DNA from: Candidatus Amarolinea dominans
Lineage (GTDB): Bacteria > Chloroflexota > Anaerolineae > SSC4 > Amarolineaceae
DNA: 64,000 nucleotides
Direction of reading: 5' to 3'
NCBI GenBank assembly: GCA_016719785.1
Contig: JADJYJ010000003.1
Coordinates: 1-64,000, forward strand
In this document: one piece after another, positions 10,629 through 18,741 of the stretch
Layout: every line of letters begins with the position of its first letter
Position numbering within the stretch: the first letter of the stretch is position 1
Position numbers and translations under genes: made by a program
Notes under the pieces: generated by a model
Databases searched by the model: none
Told to the model about the DNA's origin: nothing
Seen by the model: the letters and a program-made list of their open reading frames with translations, nothing else

Positions 10629-11885
10629 ATGACCATGGGCGTGACTGATTTGTTGGCGCACATTCCACCGCCGGCTGTGCGGCGCCTGGCCTTGCGGGTC
10701 AGGCCGGCTGCGCAGCGCGCCCTGCGGCAGGGGCATCCCTGGTTGTTCGAGCAAGCGGTGATCCAGCAGCCGGACACGCCGGGAAATCCAGGCGATCTGG
10801 CTGTCATCTTCGACGATCAGCGGCGCTTCCTCGCCATCGGCCTCTATGACCCCACCTCGCTGATTCGGGTGCGTATTTTGCAGCGCGGCGCACCGGCCAC
10901 GATCAATCAAACCTGGTTTGCCGCCCAGTTGGCCGCGGCCGCGGCCCGCCGCGCCGCCTTGCCCGGTCAGGGCACCACCGGCTATCGGCTGCTGCACGGC
11001 GAGAACGATGGCCTGCCCGGCCTGGTCATTGACCGTTACGACGCGGTTCTGGTGCTGAAGATCTACACCCTGGCCTGGATTCCCCACCTGACGACTGTGC
11101 TTGCCGCGCTGGCGGAGGTCATCCCGGCGCAGGCCGTGGTGTTGCGCCTCAGCCGCGATCTGCAACGCCAACCGGTGTGGCTGCACGGCCTGGCTGATGG
11201 CATGACCCTGGCCGGCGATCTGCCCGATGCGGCTGTGCGCTTTCATGAGAATGGACTGTGCTTCGAGGCCGATGTGCTGCGCGGCCAGAAGACCGGCTTC
11301 TTCTTCGATCAACGCGAAAACCGGGCACGCGTCGCCACGCTGGCCGCGGATCGCCGCACGCTGAACGTCTTTGCCTACACCGGCGGTTTTTCGCTCTACG
11401 CCGCGTCCGGTGGCGCGCCGGAGGTGGTGAGCCTGGACCTCAGCGCGCCGGCCCTGGCCGCGGCCGTGCGCAACTTCGAGTTGAACCGGCATCTGCCGGC
11501 CGTGGCCGCGGCGACGCACACGGTGTTAGCCGCCGATGCGTTCGATGCCCTGACCCACCTGCGCCAACGCGGGCAGCGTTTCGACCTGGTGATCGTGGAC
11601 CCACCGGCCCTGGCGAAGCAGGAGAGTGAGGTGAACGGGGCCTTGCGTGCCTATCGGCGCTTGACCCACCTGGCCCTGGGGGTGCTGGCGCCCGCGGGCA
11701 CGCTGGTCATGGCCTCGTGCTCCAGCCGAATCAGCGCCGCGGACTTCTACGCCACCGTGGAGCAGGCCGCGGTCGAAGCTGGTCGTCCACTGCAACCCTT
11801 TGCGCATTCCGGTCACGCCGTGGACCACCCCATCGGCTTCGCAGAGGGCGCGTATCTCAAATGCCTGTTTGCCACGGTGCGGTGA
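10629..11885 (+). CDS. Class I SAM-dependent rRNA methyltransferase (RlmI-like)
   Basis: 418 residues with an N-terminal PUA-type RNA-binding region (LRVRPAAQRALRQGHPWLFE to about residue 85) and a C-terminal Rossmann methyltransferase. The SAM-binding motif is NVFAYTGGFSLYAASGGA, and FDLVIVDPPALAKQE is the catalytic-side motif. This architecture matches the RlmI/RlmK family of 23S rRNA m5C methyltransferases, although the exact target base cannot be read from sequence. The start at 10629 is set by GAGGAGA 11 bases upstream; an open frame continues upstream to 10584 without a better site. The 3' end overlaps the convergent DNA methyltransferase frame by 73 bases. Confidence 0.87.
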   Translation: MTMGVTDLLAHIPPPAVRRLALRVRPAAQRALRQGHPWLFEQAVIQQPDTPGNPGDLAVIFDDQRRFLAIGLYDPTSLIRVRILQRGAPATINQTWFAAQLAAAAARRAALPGQGTTGYRLLHGENDGLPGLVIDRYDAVLVLKIYTLAWIPHLTTVLAALAEVIPAQAVVLRLSRDLQRQPVWLHGLADGMTLAGDLPDAAVRFHENGLCFEADVLRGQKTGFFFDQRENRARVATLAADRRTLNVFAYTGGFSLYAASGGAPEVVSLDLSAPALAAAVRNFELNRHLPAVAAATHTVLAADAFDALTHLRQRGQRFDLVIVDPPALAKQESEVNGALRAYRRLTHLALGVLAPAGTLVMASCSSRISAADFYATVEQAAVEAGRPLQPFAHSGHAVDHPIGFAEGAYLKCLFATVR

Positions 11886-13321
11886 GCCCGAGGCATGCCG
11901 GCTTTTCTCCAAACGTAGATGCACTTCCGTAGTTCCTCGCGCCCGTGTTCACCCATCTGCTGACTGCTGTTGCCTTTGCCGTTGGGTAATATCAGGATCT
12001 GATGGATGCCAAAATCCAGTTTTTCCGCAATGGCGGAAAGTATCATGTCCACGGCGATGCTGGCGCCGGCATACCTGACGTTGTCATTGACCATGAACAA
12101 GGCGCCACCGGGCTTCAGCACGCGTGAACACTCAGCAATAATACAGGCCATCTCGTAGAAATAGCCCCTGACCATGCGTGGAATGCCGTTGTTGTTCAGC
12201 AGGCCGCGCGCTTTCTGATCTTCAAGGTGTTCCAGAATGGCTTGCAGGAGTTCCGTGCCATCGGCGGCAGCAACAGCCGCCGTCCAGCCCGGGTTCATCG
12301 CCAGCAAGTCCTTGGCTCGGTTTTCGACGGTGCAGCTCAACATCTCCTGGCGCAAATGCGATAACTGCTTTTCATCCGTTCCCAGTAATGCCAACTCCAA
12401 TGCGTAGGTGCGCGTGTAGTCATACCGATTGCAGTAAGGCGGAGATGTCATGATCGCATCGTAAACGCCCCGGCCAAGGGTGGGCATCACGTGCAAACAT
12501 GAGCCATCGTATAGGTGAATTCCACCTTGCGCCGTTGTGGTTGGGAAAAAACTCATTTGCGCTGTGACCGGCTGCAGGTCCTCAACCATCTCGTTGATTT
12601 TTTCGGCAATCGCCTGGTCAAAACTCAGGATGATGCCTTTGTCGAATGGCCTTGCGCCCTGCTTGCGGCCGGAACGATAGTCCCAGCGCAAATACTGCCC
12701 GTCTTTGCGCGTATAGCTAATGGCTTCGAGGATGCACAGTAAGGCGAAGCGTAGAACAGTTTGCACCTGAGGGTTTTCGCACCGGCTGACGGCAAGGTAT
12801 TTTTCAATAGCTGTCTTGGTGCTATCTGGATAAGCCCCTTTTGTAATCCGCAATTCGGGTAAAGGCGTGTGGTTTGCGTTCGCTTGCCAAACGCGATCTG
12901 TCACCCACCGGCGCAATGTCTCGAAATCCTCCGGCGTAAAATCGGCTTCCAGCAAGGTCTTGGTGGCAATGATCTGCTGACCGATGGGTAGGAGTTCAAT
13001 GCCCTCTGAATCAAGCCCGAGCGCGCTGGCTGCAAACAGCGTCGTGCCGCTGCCCGCAAAGGGATCGAGGATTTTCCCCTGCATGACGCCGTATTTCTGA
13101 AACAGGTATTCGACCAAAGCGGCCGAGAACGCCTCTTTGTACTTGTACCAGCGATACACCGGGCGCGTCTTATTGGCCTGAAAACTAACCAACGCGCGCG
13201 TGAGTGCCGGCTGAACCTGAAACTTCTGCCTGAAATGGTGCTCCAACTCGTGATCGAGCCGTGCAATGTCGTCCAGGACGATCGTCATGTTTGCTGTCTG
13301 ATGTGGGCTTTCTTTGTTCAT
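11813..13321 (-). CDS. Orphan site-specific DNA methyltransferase (N4/N6 type)
   Basis: A 502-residue amino-methyltransferase. Motif I (DPFAGSGTT) is at residues 86-94 and the catalytic motif IV (TSPPY) at 292-296. About 200 residues between them probably hold the target-recognition region, so the order is I, recognition, IV. VLKPGGALFMVNDN lies near residue 415. SPPY occurs in both m4C and m6A enzymes, so the base cannot be decided. No restriction endonuclease lies beside it. The ATG at 13321 is preferred to the TTG at 13327. The last 24 residues are encoded antisense to the end of the RlmI-like gene, which suggests the original stop was lost or the genes have converged. Confidence 0.87.
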   Translation of the reverse strand: MNKESPHQTANMTIVLDDIARLDHELEHHFRQKFQVQPALTRALVSFQANKTRPVYRWYKYKEAFSAALVEYLFQKYGVMQGKILDPFAGSGTTLFAASALGLDSEGIELLPIGQQIIATKTLLEADFTPEDFETLRRWVTDRVWQANANHTPLPELRITKGAYPDSTKTAIEKYLAVSRCENPQVQTVLRFALLCILEAISYTRKDGQYLRWDYRSGRKQGARPFDKGIILSFDQAIAEKINEMVEDLQPVTAQMSFFPTTTAQGGIHLYDGSCLHVMPTLGRGVYDAIMTSPPYCNRYDYTRTYALELALLGTDEKQLSHLRQEMLSCTVENRAKDLLAMNPGWTAAVAAADGTELLQAILEHLEDQKARGLLNNNGIPRMVRGYFYEMACIIAECSRVLKPGGALFMVNDNVRYAGASIAVDMILSAIAEKLDFGIHQILILPNGKGNSSQQMGEHGREELRKCIYVWRKAGMPRAHRTVANRHLRYAPSAKPMGWSTA

Positions 13322-13421
13322 TGCCAAGTTGCTTTGTCAGTTGAATCCATGTACCCAGAGTATACCACACGATCTGCCTGTCAAACCATTGCGCTCCGTC
13401 GTTCTGATTGAAAACGATCAT

Positions 13422-13450
13422 TTGACAACGGCCATGTTGTCTGGTACACT
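13422..13450 (+). promoter_or_regulatory. Promoter of the iron(II) uptake operon
   Basis: TTGACA at 13422-13427 and TACACT at 13445-13450 with a 17-base spacer. The predicted start of transcription falls inside the operator pair that begins 4 bases downstream. Confidence 0.8.
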
Positions 13451-13454
13451 AGAT

Positions 13455-13484
13455 TTAGTCTTGACTAAAATTAGTTTTTACTAA
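13455..13484. promoter_or_regulatory. Tandem DtxR-family operators
   Basis: TTAGTCTTGACTAA (13455-13468) is a perfect palindrome with a TT centre. TTAGTTTTTACTAA (13471-13484) is a second site with the same outer half-sites, two bases on. They cover the expected +1 region of the promoter at 13422-13450, so a metal-loaded DtxR-type repressor bound here would block initiation. The first gene of the operon encodes such a regulator, which suggests autoregulation by iron (inference). Confidence 0.75.
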
Positions 13485-13505
13485 TGAGAAACTATGGAGG
13501 AACCT

Positions 13506-14534
13506 ATGTCTGAACCGGCGAGAGCCTTGTTGTTTGCCGCCGTTCTGATGGCGCTGGCGTCGGGCTTGTTGTGGCCGCAGCATGGTCTGATCAGCCGCTG
13601 GCGGCAGGCACGTCGCGCCACGACGCGCGTCTTGACCGAAGATGCCCTGAAGCATTTGCACTGGTGTGCAGTCAACCAGCAGCAGCCCACCATTCACAGC
13701 TTGGCGGGCGTCCTGCAAATCTCCGAAAACCGCACCGCCGACCTGTTGACGGCGATGCAGAATCGCAACCTGCTGGAGGTGCGGCCTGACGGCCTGCAGT
13801 TGACCACCGCCGGCATGGAGTACGCGCTGCACATGGTGCGCGCCCACCGTTTGTGGGAGCGCTATCTGGCCGATGAAACCGGCTACCAGCCGTTGGCCTG
13901 GCATGAGCTGGCCGACCAGATGGAACACCGCCTGACGCCGGCCGCGGCCAACGCGTTGGCCGCCACCCTCGGCAATCCAACCTACGACCCGCACGGCGAT
14001 CCGATTCCGAGCGCCGAAGGTGATGTGCTGGTCAACGGCAGCCAACCGCTGACCGCGATGCAGCCGCAGCAGGCCGTGCGCATCGTACACCTGGAAGACG
14101 AACCGGCTGTGGTCTATGCGCAGTTGGTGGCCGAAGGCTTCTACCCCGGCATGGAGGCTCAACTTCTGGAAATGACGCCGCAGCGCGTGCGTCTGTGGGC
14201 CGACGGCAATGAGCACATCCTGGCGCCCATCGTGGCGGCCAACATCAATGTGCGGCCGCTGGAGGTGGCGCTGACTGCCGCGGTCGAACCAACCCTGGCC
14301 GATCTCAAGCCTGGCGAGCAGGGCCGCGTGGTGCGCATCTCCGCACGCTGCCGCGGGGCCGAACGCCGGCGCTTCCTTGACCTGGGCATCCTGCCCGGCA
14401 CCTTGATCGGGGCCGAGATGCGCAGCCTGAGCGGCGATCCCACCGCGTATCGCATTCGTGAGGCGCTGATTGCGCTGCGTCGTGAACAGGCCGCGCTGAT
14501 TGCCATCAGCCCGGCCGCGGAGGCCACACTATGA
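13506..14534 (+). CDS. Membrane-anchored DtxR-type iron regulator fused to FeoA
   Basis: 342 residues. Residues 5-23 are a hydrophobic segment (LLFAAVLMALASGLLW). Residues 45-125 are a winged helix (HSLAGVLQISENRTADLL, then LTTAGMEYALHMVRAHRLWERYL), the DtxR/MntR pattern with its conserved RAHRLWE helix. The middle (about 130-165) matches the dimerisation/metal region (HELADQMEHRLTP). The C-terminal part includes PEWD-like and SH3-like FeoA sequence (LADLKPGEQGRVVRISARC, RRRFLDLGILPGT). It heads the feo operon and overlaps the feoB N-terminal gene by 4 bases. ATG 13506 is chosen because GGAGG lies 5 bases upstream. A repressor tethered to the membrane is unusual. Confidence 0.82.
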   Translation: MSEPARALLFAAVLMALASGLLWPQHGLISRWRQARRATTRVLTEDALKHLHWCAVNQQQPTIHSLAGVLQISENRTADLLTAMQNRNLLEVRPDGLQLTTAGMEYALHMVRAHRLWERYLADETGYQPLAWHELADQMEHRLTPAAANALAATLGNPTYDPHGDPIPSAEGDVLVNGSQPLTAMQPQQAVRIVHLEDEPAVVYAQLVAEGFYPGMEAQLLEMTPQRVRLWADGNEHILAPIVAANINVRPLEVALTAAVEPTLADLKPGEQGRVVRISARCRGAERRRFLDLGILPGTLIGAEMRSLSGDPTAYRIREALIALRREQAALIAISPAAEATL

Positions 14535-15397
14535 GTGAATCGTCCAACTATCGCCCCACGCCCATCCCGCCCATCCCGGCCGCCCACGCCAGTTGTGAGG
14601 CGTGCCCTGTGCATAACGCGGCCAATCTGCTCAAACTGGGCGTGGACATGACCAATTGGGATTTCGTCGTCGCCCTGGCGGGCAATCCCAATGTGGGTAA
14701 AAGCACCGTTTTCAATGCCTTGACCGGCTTGCGTCAGCACACCGGCAACTGGCCTGGCAAAACCGTGACGCGCGCGGAGGGCGGCTTCGATTACGGCGGG
14801 CAACGCTTCAAGCTGGTAGACCTGCCCGGCGCCTATTCGCTGCTGGCCACGAGCCTGGATGAAGAAGTGGCGCGCGACTTTATCCTCTTTGGACAGCCGG
14901 ACGTGACCCTGGTGGTCGCGGATGCCAGCCGCCTGGAGCGAAACCTGAACCTGGTGCTGCAAGTGCTGGAGATTACCGATCGGGTGGTGGTCTGCCTCAA
15001 CCTGATAGATGAGGCGCAGCGGCACGGGGTCAGCGTGGACGCCCGTCACCTGGCGCGACGGCTGGGAGTGCCGGTGGTGCCCACGACTGCCCGTTATGGC
15101 AAGGGTCTGCAAGACCTGTTGCAGGCCATGAGTGAGGTGGCAACGGGACGCACCGTTTGCCGACCCCATCGCATCACAACCGAGCCTGCAGAGCTGAAAA
15201 ATGCGGTGGACGCGCTCGTCGCGCAGATTCACAGCCTCTACCCGGCCCTGCCCAATGCACGTTGGGTGGCGAGGCGCCTGCTCGATGGCGATGAGCGCAT
15301 CATCCAGGCCCTGCGTCGCGGTGAGTTGGGCGATTTGACCCGCACCGAGGCCGAAGCCATGACCGGTAACCTGCAATTACGCCTGGAGGCCGCATGA
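14531..15397 (+). CDS. feoB: FeoB G-protein domain (separate subunit)
   Basis: The cytosolic GTPase and GDI part of ferrous iron transporter FeoB, encoded on its own. G1 is GNPNVGKST (residues 51-59), the switch region is TGNWPGKTV, G3 is DLPGAYSL, and NLID takes the place of the usual G4 NxxD. The helical GDI region follows to residue 288. The N-terminus has a short Cys pair (CEACP, residues 22-26). The frame ends where a normal FeoB would enter its first transmembrane helix. The next gene starts inside its stop codon (ATGA), so the halves are translationally coupled and probably assemble. Confidence 0.9.
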   Translation: MSESSNYRPTPIPPIPAAHASCEACPVHNAANLLKLGVDMTNWDFVVALAGNPNVGKSTVFNALTGLRQHTGNWPGKTVTRAEGGFDYGGQRFKLVDLPGAYSLLATSLDEEVARDFILFGQPDVTLVVADASRLERNLNLVLQVLEITDRVVVCLNLIDEAQRHGVSVDARHLARRLGVPVVPTTARYGKGLQDLLQAMSEVATGRTVCRPHRITTEPAELKNAVDALVAQIHSLYPALPNARWVARRLLDGDERIIQALRRGELGDLTRTEAEAMTGNLQLRLEAA

Positions 15398-16830
15398 ACA
15401 GCACGATGCAACTGACAGCCGAAGAGATCATTGCCAATGCCAATCGGCTGCGCTGGCAGATTGGGAGTGATTTTCACGAGAGGGTTGTGGAGGCCACGTT
15501 CACCGAGGCTGCCAACCTGGCCGATAGTGTCGTGACGCGGCCGGACCGGCAGGCGCGCCCCACCCTGGACAAGACGATTGACCGCCTGGTCACCAGTCGC
15601 ATGTGGGGTCTACCCATCATGTTCTTGCTTTTTGCACTGGTTTTTTGGATCACGATCACCGGCGCGAACGTCCCTTCCAAGATGCTCGATTCGCTCCTCA
15701 TCGGCCAGGTCTACCCCTGGCTGCACCAGGTGGCCGATGCCATTCGCCTGCCGTGGTGGCTCAGCGGGCTGCTGCTGGACGGCATGTACCTGGCGACGGC
15801 CTGGGTAGTCGCGGTGATGCTGCCGCCGATGGCGATTTTCTTCCCGCTCTTCACCCTGCTGGAGGATTTTGGCTATCTGCCGCGCGTGGCGTTCAACCTG
15901 GACAACATCTTCAAGAAATCGGGCGCGCACGGCAAACAGGCGCTGAGCATGATGATGGGCTTTGGCTGCAACGCGGCCGGCGTCGTCGCCACGCGCATCA
16001 TTGACAGCCCCCGCGAGCGCCTGATCGCCATGCTGACCAACAACTTCGCCCTGTGCAACGGTCGCTGGCCCACGCAAATCCTGATTGCCACCGTCTTCAT
16101 CGGCGCGCTGGTGCCCGCCTATCTCGGCGGCATCATCTCTGCGCTGGCGGTGATGGCAGTCGCCACCCTGGGTGTTCTGTTCACGTTTGTCGCGTCGTGG
16201 AGCCTCTCGCGCACCGTGCTCAAGGGCCAGGTCTCCACCTTCAGCCTGGAGCTGGCGCCCTATCGCCCGCCGCGTATCCTGCAAACGCTGTACACTTCGA
16301 TGATTGACCGCACGATGTCGGTGCTGTGGCGCGCGGTCGTCTTCGCCATGCCGGCCGGCGCGGTCATCTGGCTGGTGTCGAACATCCACCTCGGCCAGCC
16401 CAGCCTGGCCGAGCACCTGGTCAACCTGCTGAATCCGCTCGGGCTGCTCCTGGGCCTCAACGGCGTCATCATGCTGGCCTATATCGTCGCCATTCCGGCC
16501 AATGAGATCGTCGTACCCACCATCCTGATGCTGACCGTCCTGGTCACCGGCATGACCGGCGCAGGGCAGGGCGCGGGCGTCATGTTCCAGACCGACACGG
16601 TGGAGTCAACCGCTGCGCTTTTCCAGGCCGGCGGCTGGACCCTGCTGACCGCGGTCAACCTGATGCTTTTTAGCCTGCTGCACAACCCGTGCAGCACAAC
16701 CATCTATACGATCTACAAGGAATCGGGCAGCGTCAAATGGACCGTCATCGCTTCGCTGCTGCCGCTGGCTATGGGCTTTGGCGTGACCTTCCTGGTCGCT
16801 CAGGTCTGGCGTTTGCTGGGCGGAGGATAA
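15394..16830 (+). CDS. feoB: FeoB permease domain (separate subunit)
   Basis: 478 residues carrying the membrane half of FeoB. It opens with EEIIANANRLRWQIGSDFHE, the end of the normal GDI linker, then LDKTIDRLVTSRMWGLPIM and the first helix. The two Gate motifs are recognisable (GFGCNAAGVVATRIIDSPRER and, later, NEIVVPTILML with the CSTTIYTIYKESGS region). Around ten hydrophobic helices follow the FeoB order. It starts 4 bases inside the previous gene and ends 12 bases before the convergent membrane glycosyltransferase. Iron(II) import across the inner membrane is inferred from the family. Confidence 0.92.
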   Translation: MNSTMQLTAEEIIANANRLRWQIGSDFHERVVEATFTEAANLADSVVTRPDRQARPTLDKTIDRLVTSRMWGLPIMFLLFALVFWITITGANVPSKMLDSLLIGQVYPWLHQVADAIRLPWWLSGLLLDGMYLATAWVVAVMLPPMAIFFPLFTLLEDFGYLPRVAFNLDNIFKKSGAHGKQALSMMMGFGCNAAGVVATRIIDSPRERLIAMLTNNFALCNGRWPTQILIATVFIGALVPAYLGGIISALAVMAVATLGVLFTFVASWSLSRTVLKGQVSTFSLELAPYRPPRILQTLYTSMIDRTMSVLWRAVVFAMPAGAVIWLVSNIHLGQPSLAEHLVNLLNPLGLLLGLNGVIMLAYIVAIPANEIVVPTILMLTVLVTGMTGAGQGAGVMFQTDTVESTAALFQAGGWTLLTAVNLMLFSLLHNPCSTTIYTIYKESGSVKWTVIASLLPLAMGFGVTFLVAQVWRLLGGG

Positions 16831-16842
16831 GCCGGGAAAGAC

Positions 16843-18402
16843 TCATGGCGGGCGGATGTACAACTCGGCGCCGCCCGCCAGGGTGTCCTGTTGAGCGTAA
16901 TTGTGCTGTTTGGCGTAATCGCGCAGCGACGCGTCCAGGTCGCCCTCGAAGCCAACCAGGATCGCGGCCGGGGGATCAGCGTCCAGCAGCTCATGCACCG
17001 TCTGCGGGGAGGCGCCGACGAAACGTTGGCGCTGGGCCGGCGTGAGCAGATCGCCCACGCGAAACAAGAACGGCCCGGTAGCCAACTGCGGATAGATCGG
17101 CAGATTGGCTTCGATGACGTAGACGGGCGACAGGGTAGCTATCTTGCCGGTTGGGCCAACGCCAGCCGTTTCCAGGGCCTGGCGTATGCTCATGGCGACC
17201 TGGTGTGCGTAGACACCGCTCCAGGTCTGAGGATCAACCAAGCGCGTGATTGATCGCTGTAAGCCAGGGCCGCTGAAGGCAACAGACACCAGCACCAGCA
17301 TGGGCAGCAGGACGCGGCGCCAACGGAAGTCAGCGGCGGCGTGTGGCGCCCAGGCGTAGATCAGGAGCAGAAACAGGCAACTGACGGGTAGCGCAAAATA
17401 TTGAAAGAAAGAGGGCGCCGGCGCCAGCGCCGTCGGCACGGCCACCAGGAATAGTAGCATTGCCAGCAGCGCGCCCGACGGCAGGCGTCTGCCGGTTGGT
17501 CGTTGGCCGGCAAAGCGGCCGAGCGAGAGTCCGATTGCCAGCAAAACCCCCGCGATCAAGATCAGGTTATCGGTGCGTGTCAGAATCTGGCGGGCGAAGT
17601 CCAGCCTGGCCGCAACCGACATGGCTCCGGCATAACCCGTCAGCAGGCGCCACTGTGTGTTGAGCGCATGGTAGCCCAGGTTGTTGAAGAGAAACCGATC
17701 CCAATCGAAAAGGTAGCCCACCAACGGCAGCAAGCCGAGCGCAAGGCCGCCCATGAACGGCGCCAGGCCGTGTGTGAGCCGGTATCTGAGCGCGGCGGCC
17801 GGCGTGCCATTTTCCACCGGCAGCCGGCTCATGGCGATCAGGAATGGCACGACGGTCGGCGCGTAGGTCAGCTTGCTGCCGATGGCTAATGCCAGGCAAA
17901 AGCCGGAGAGCGCCAGACCGAGGGATTTGACCCGCGCCTGGTCGGTTGACACGAGAAAAGCGTAGAAACTGAGCAGTGACAGGGCCAGTGGCGCGATGTA
18001 GTTGGACACCTCCGCGGCCGGCCCGATGATGGTCATGTTGAGCAAGAACAGGGCGACGATGCCGAGCGCCGGCGCAAGCTGCCCCAGGACACGGCGGCCG
18101 ATCAGAAACAGGGTCGCGGCCGACAGGCCCAGGAAGAAACAACTGACCACCTTGCCGGCGAGCAGATAGTAAGCCTGGATGGGCAGCCACTGCAAGAGCT
18201 TGCCATACAACAGGGGCAGATAGGGCATCTGCAGATAGGCGAAATCGCGGTAGATGACCTTGTTCTGCGCCACCTGGACGCCGGCCGCGAGGTACATGTG
18301 CTCGTTATGGTCGAACACGGTCAGGATGACGCCGATGGCGCCGGCAAACGCCACCGCGACGCACAGGGCCATGCCCCAGATCAACAGACGACTGCCCTTC
18401 AC
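16843..18402 (-). CDS. GT-C-type membrane glycosyltransferase (GT39/ArnT-like)
   Basis: 519 residues with about ten to twelve transmembrane helices. The first helix is followed by DHNEHMYLAAG (Asp31, Glu34), the acidic loop expected for the catalytic site of lipid-linked sugar transferases of the PMT/ArnT superfamily. YRDFAYLQMPYLPLLY fits the next conserved loop. The soluble C-terminal part (about 390-519) contains TGKIATLSPVYVIEANLPIYPQ. I prefer GTG 18402, which has GAGG 5 bases upstream, to the in-frame TTG at 18435. Donor and acceptor are unknown. It is convergent with the feo operon. Confidence 0.75.
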   Translation of the reverse strand: MKGSRLLIWGMALCVAVAFAGAIGVILTVFDHNEHMYLAAGVQVAQNKVIYRDFAYLQMPYLPLLYGKLLQWLPIQAYYLLAGKVVSCFFLGLSAATLFLIGRRVLGQLAPALGIVALFLLNMTIIGPAAEVSNYIAPLALSLLSFYAFLVSTDQARVKSLGLALSGFCLALAIGSKLTYAPTVVPFLIAMSRLPVENGTPAAALRYRLTHGLAPFMGGLALGLLPLVGYLFDWDRFLFNNLGYHALNTQWRLLTGYAGAMSVAARLDFARQILTRTDNLILIAGVLLAIGLSLGRFAGQRPTGRRLPSGALLAMLLFLVAVPTALAPAPSFFQYFALPVSCLFLLLIYAWAPHAAADFRWRRVLLPMLVLVSVAFSGPGLQRSITRLVDPQTWSGVYAHQVAMSIRQALETAGVGPTGKIATLSPVYVIEANLPIYPQLATGPFLFRVGDLLTPAQRQRFVGASPQTVHELLDADPPAAILVGFEGDLDASLRDYAKQHNYAQQDTLAGGAELYIRPP

Positions 18403-18635
18403 ATCATCCTCTTCGCCGCGGTCACCGCGGCCCAATTCCGCAGGATGCCATGACGGCCCGCACCGGGTTCGGAATGTGTTATAGCCACGTTACCAGCCAG
18501 CCTCTTTGAGAATAGATCGCCGCGCCCCGCCTGACGGTTTAGCGCCCGCCCATCATAAACCGTTTGCCGCGCAATGCCAAATGGGAAGATCAAGATTGCG
18601 AACGCAGATATACTGCAAGCTGTGCGCGTCCATTA

Positions 18636-18664
18636 TTGATGACTTTAGCGTTTCGTTGTATGAT
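18636..18664 (+). promoter_or_regulatory. Promoter for paralogue A
   Basis: TTGATG at 18636-18641 and TATGAT at 18659-18664, 17 bases apart. A leader of about 70 bases follows to the ATG at 18742. The rest of the gap 18403-18635 holds nothing I recognise. Confidence 0.6.
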
Positions 18665-18741
18665 GCAAGCCGAGCAACCTCTGTGACCCAACCCTGCCTG
18701 CAACAGGGACACTCTGTGCGATGGTGCATAAGGAGCGAACA

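Noticed and set aside
15610..16416. 268-codon frame opposite the FeoB permease gene
   Set aside because: Antisense to highly conserved transmembrane codons; low-complexity His/Arg/Gln composition.
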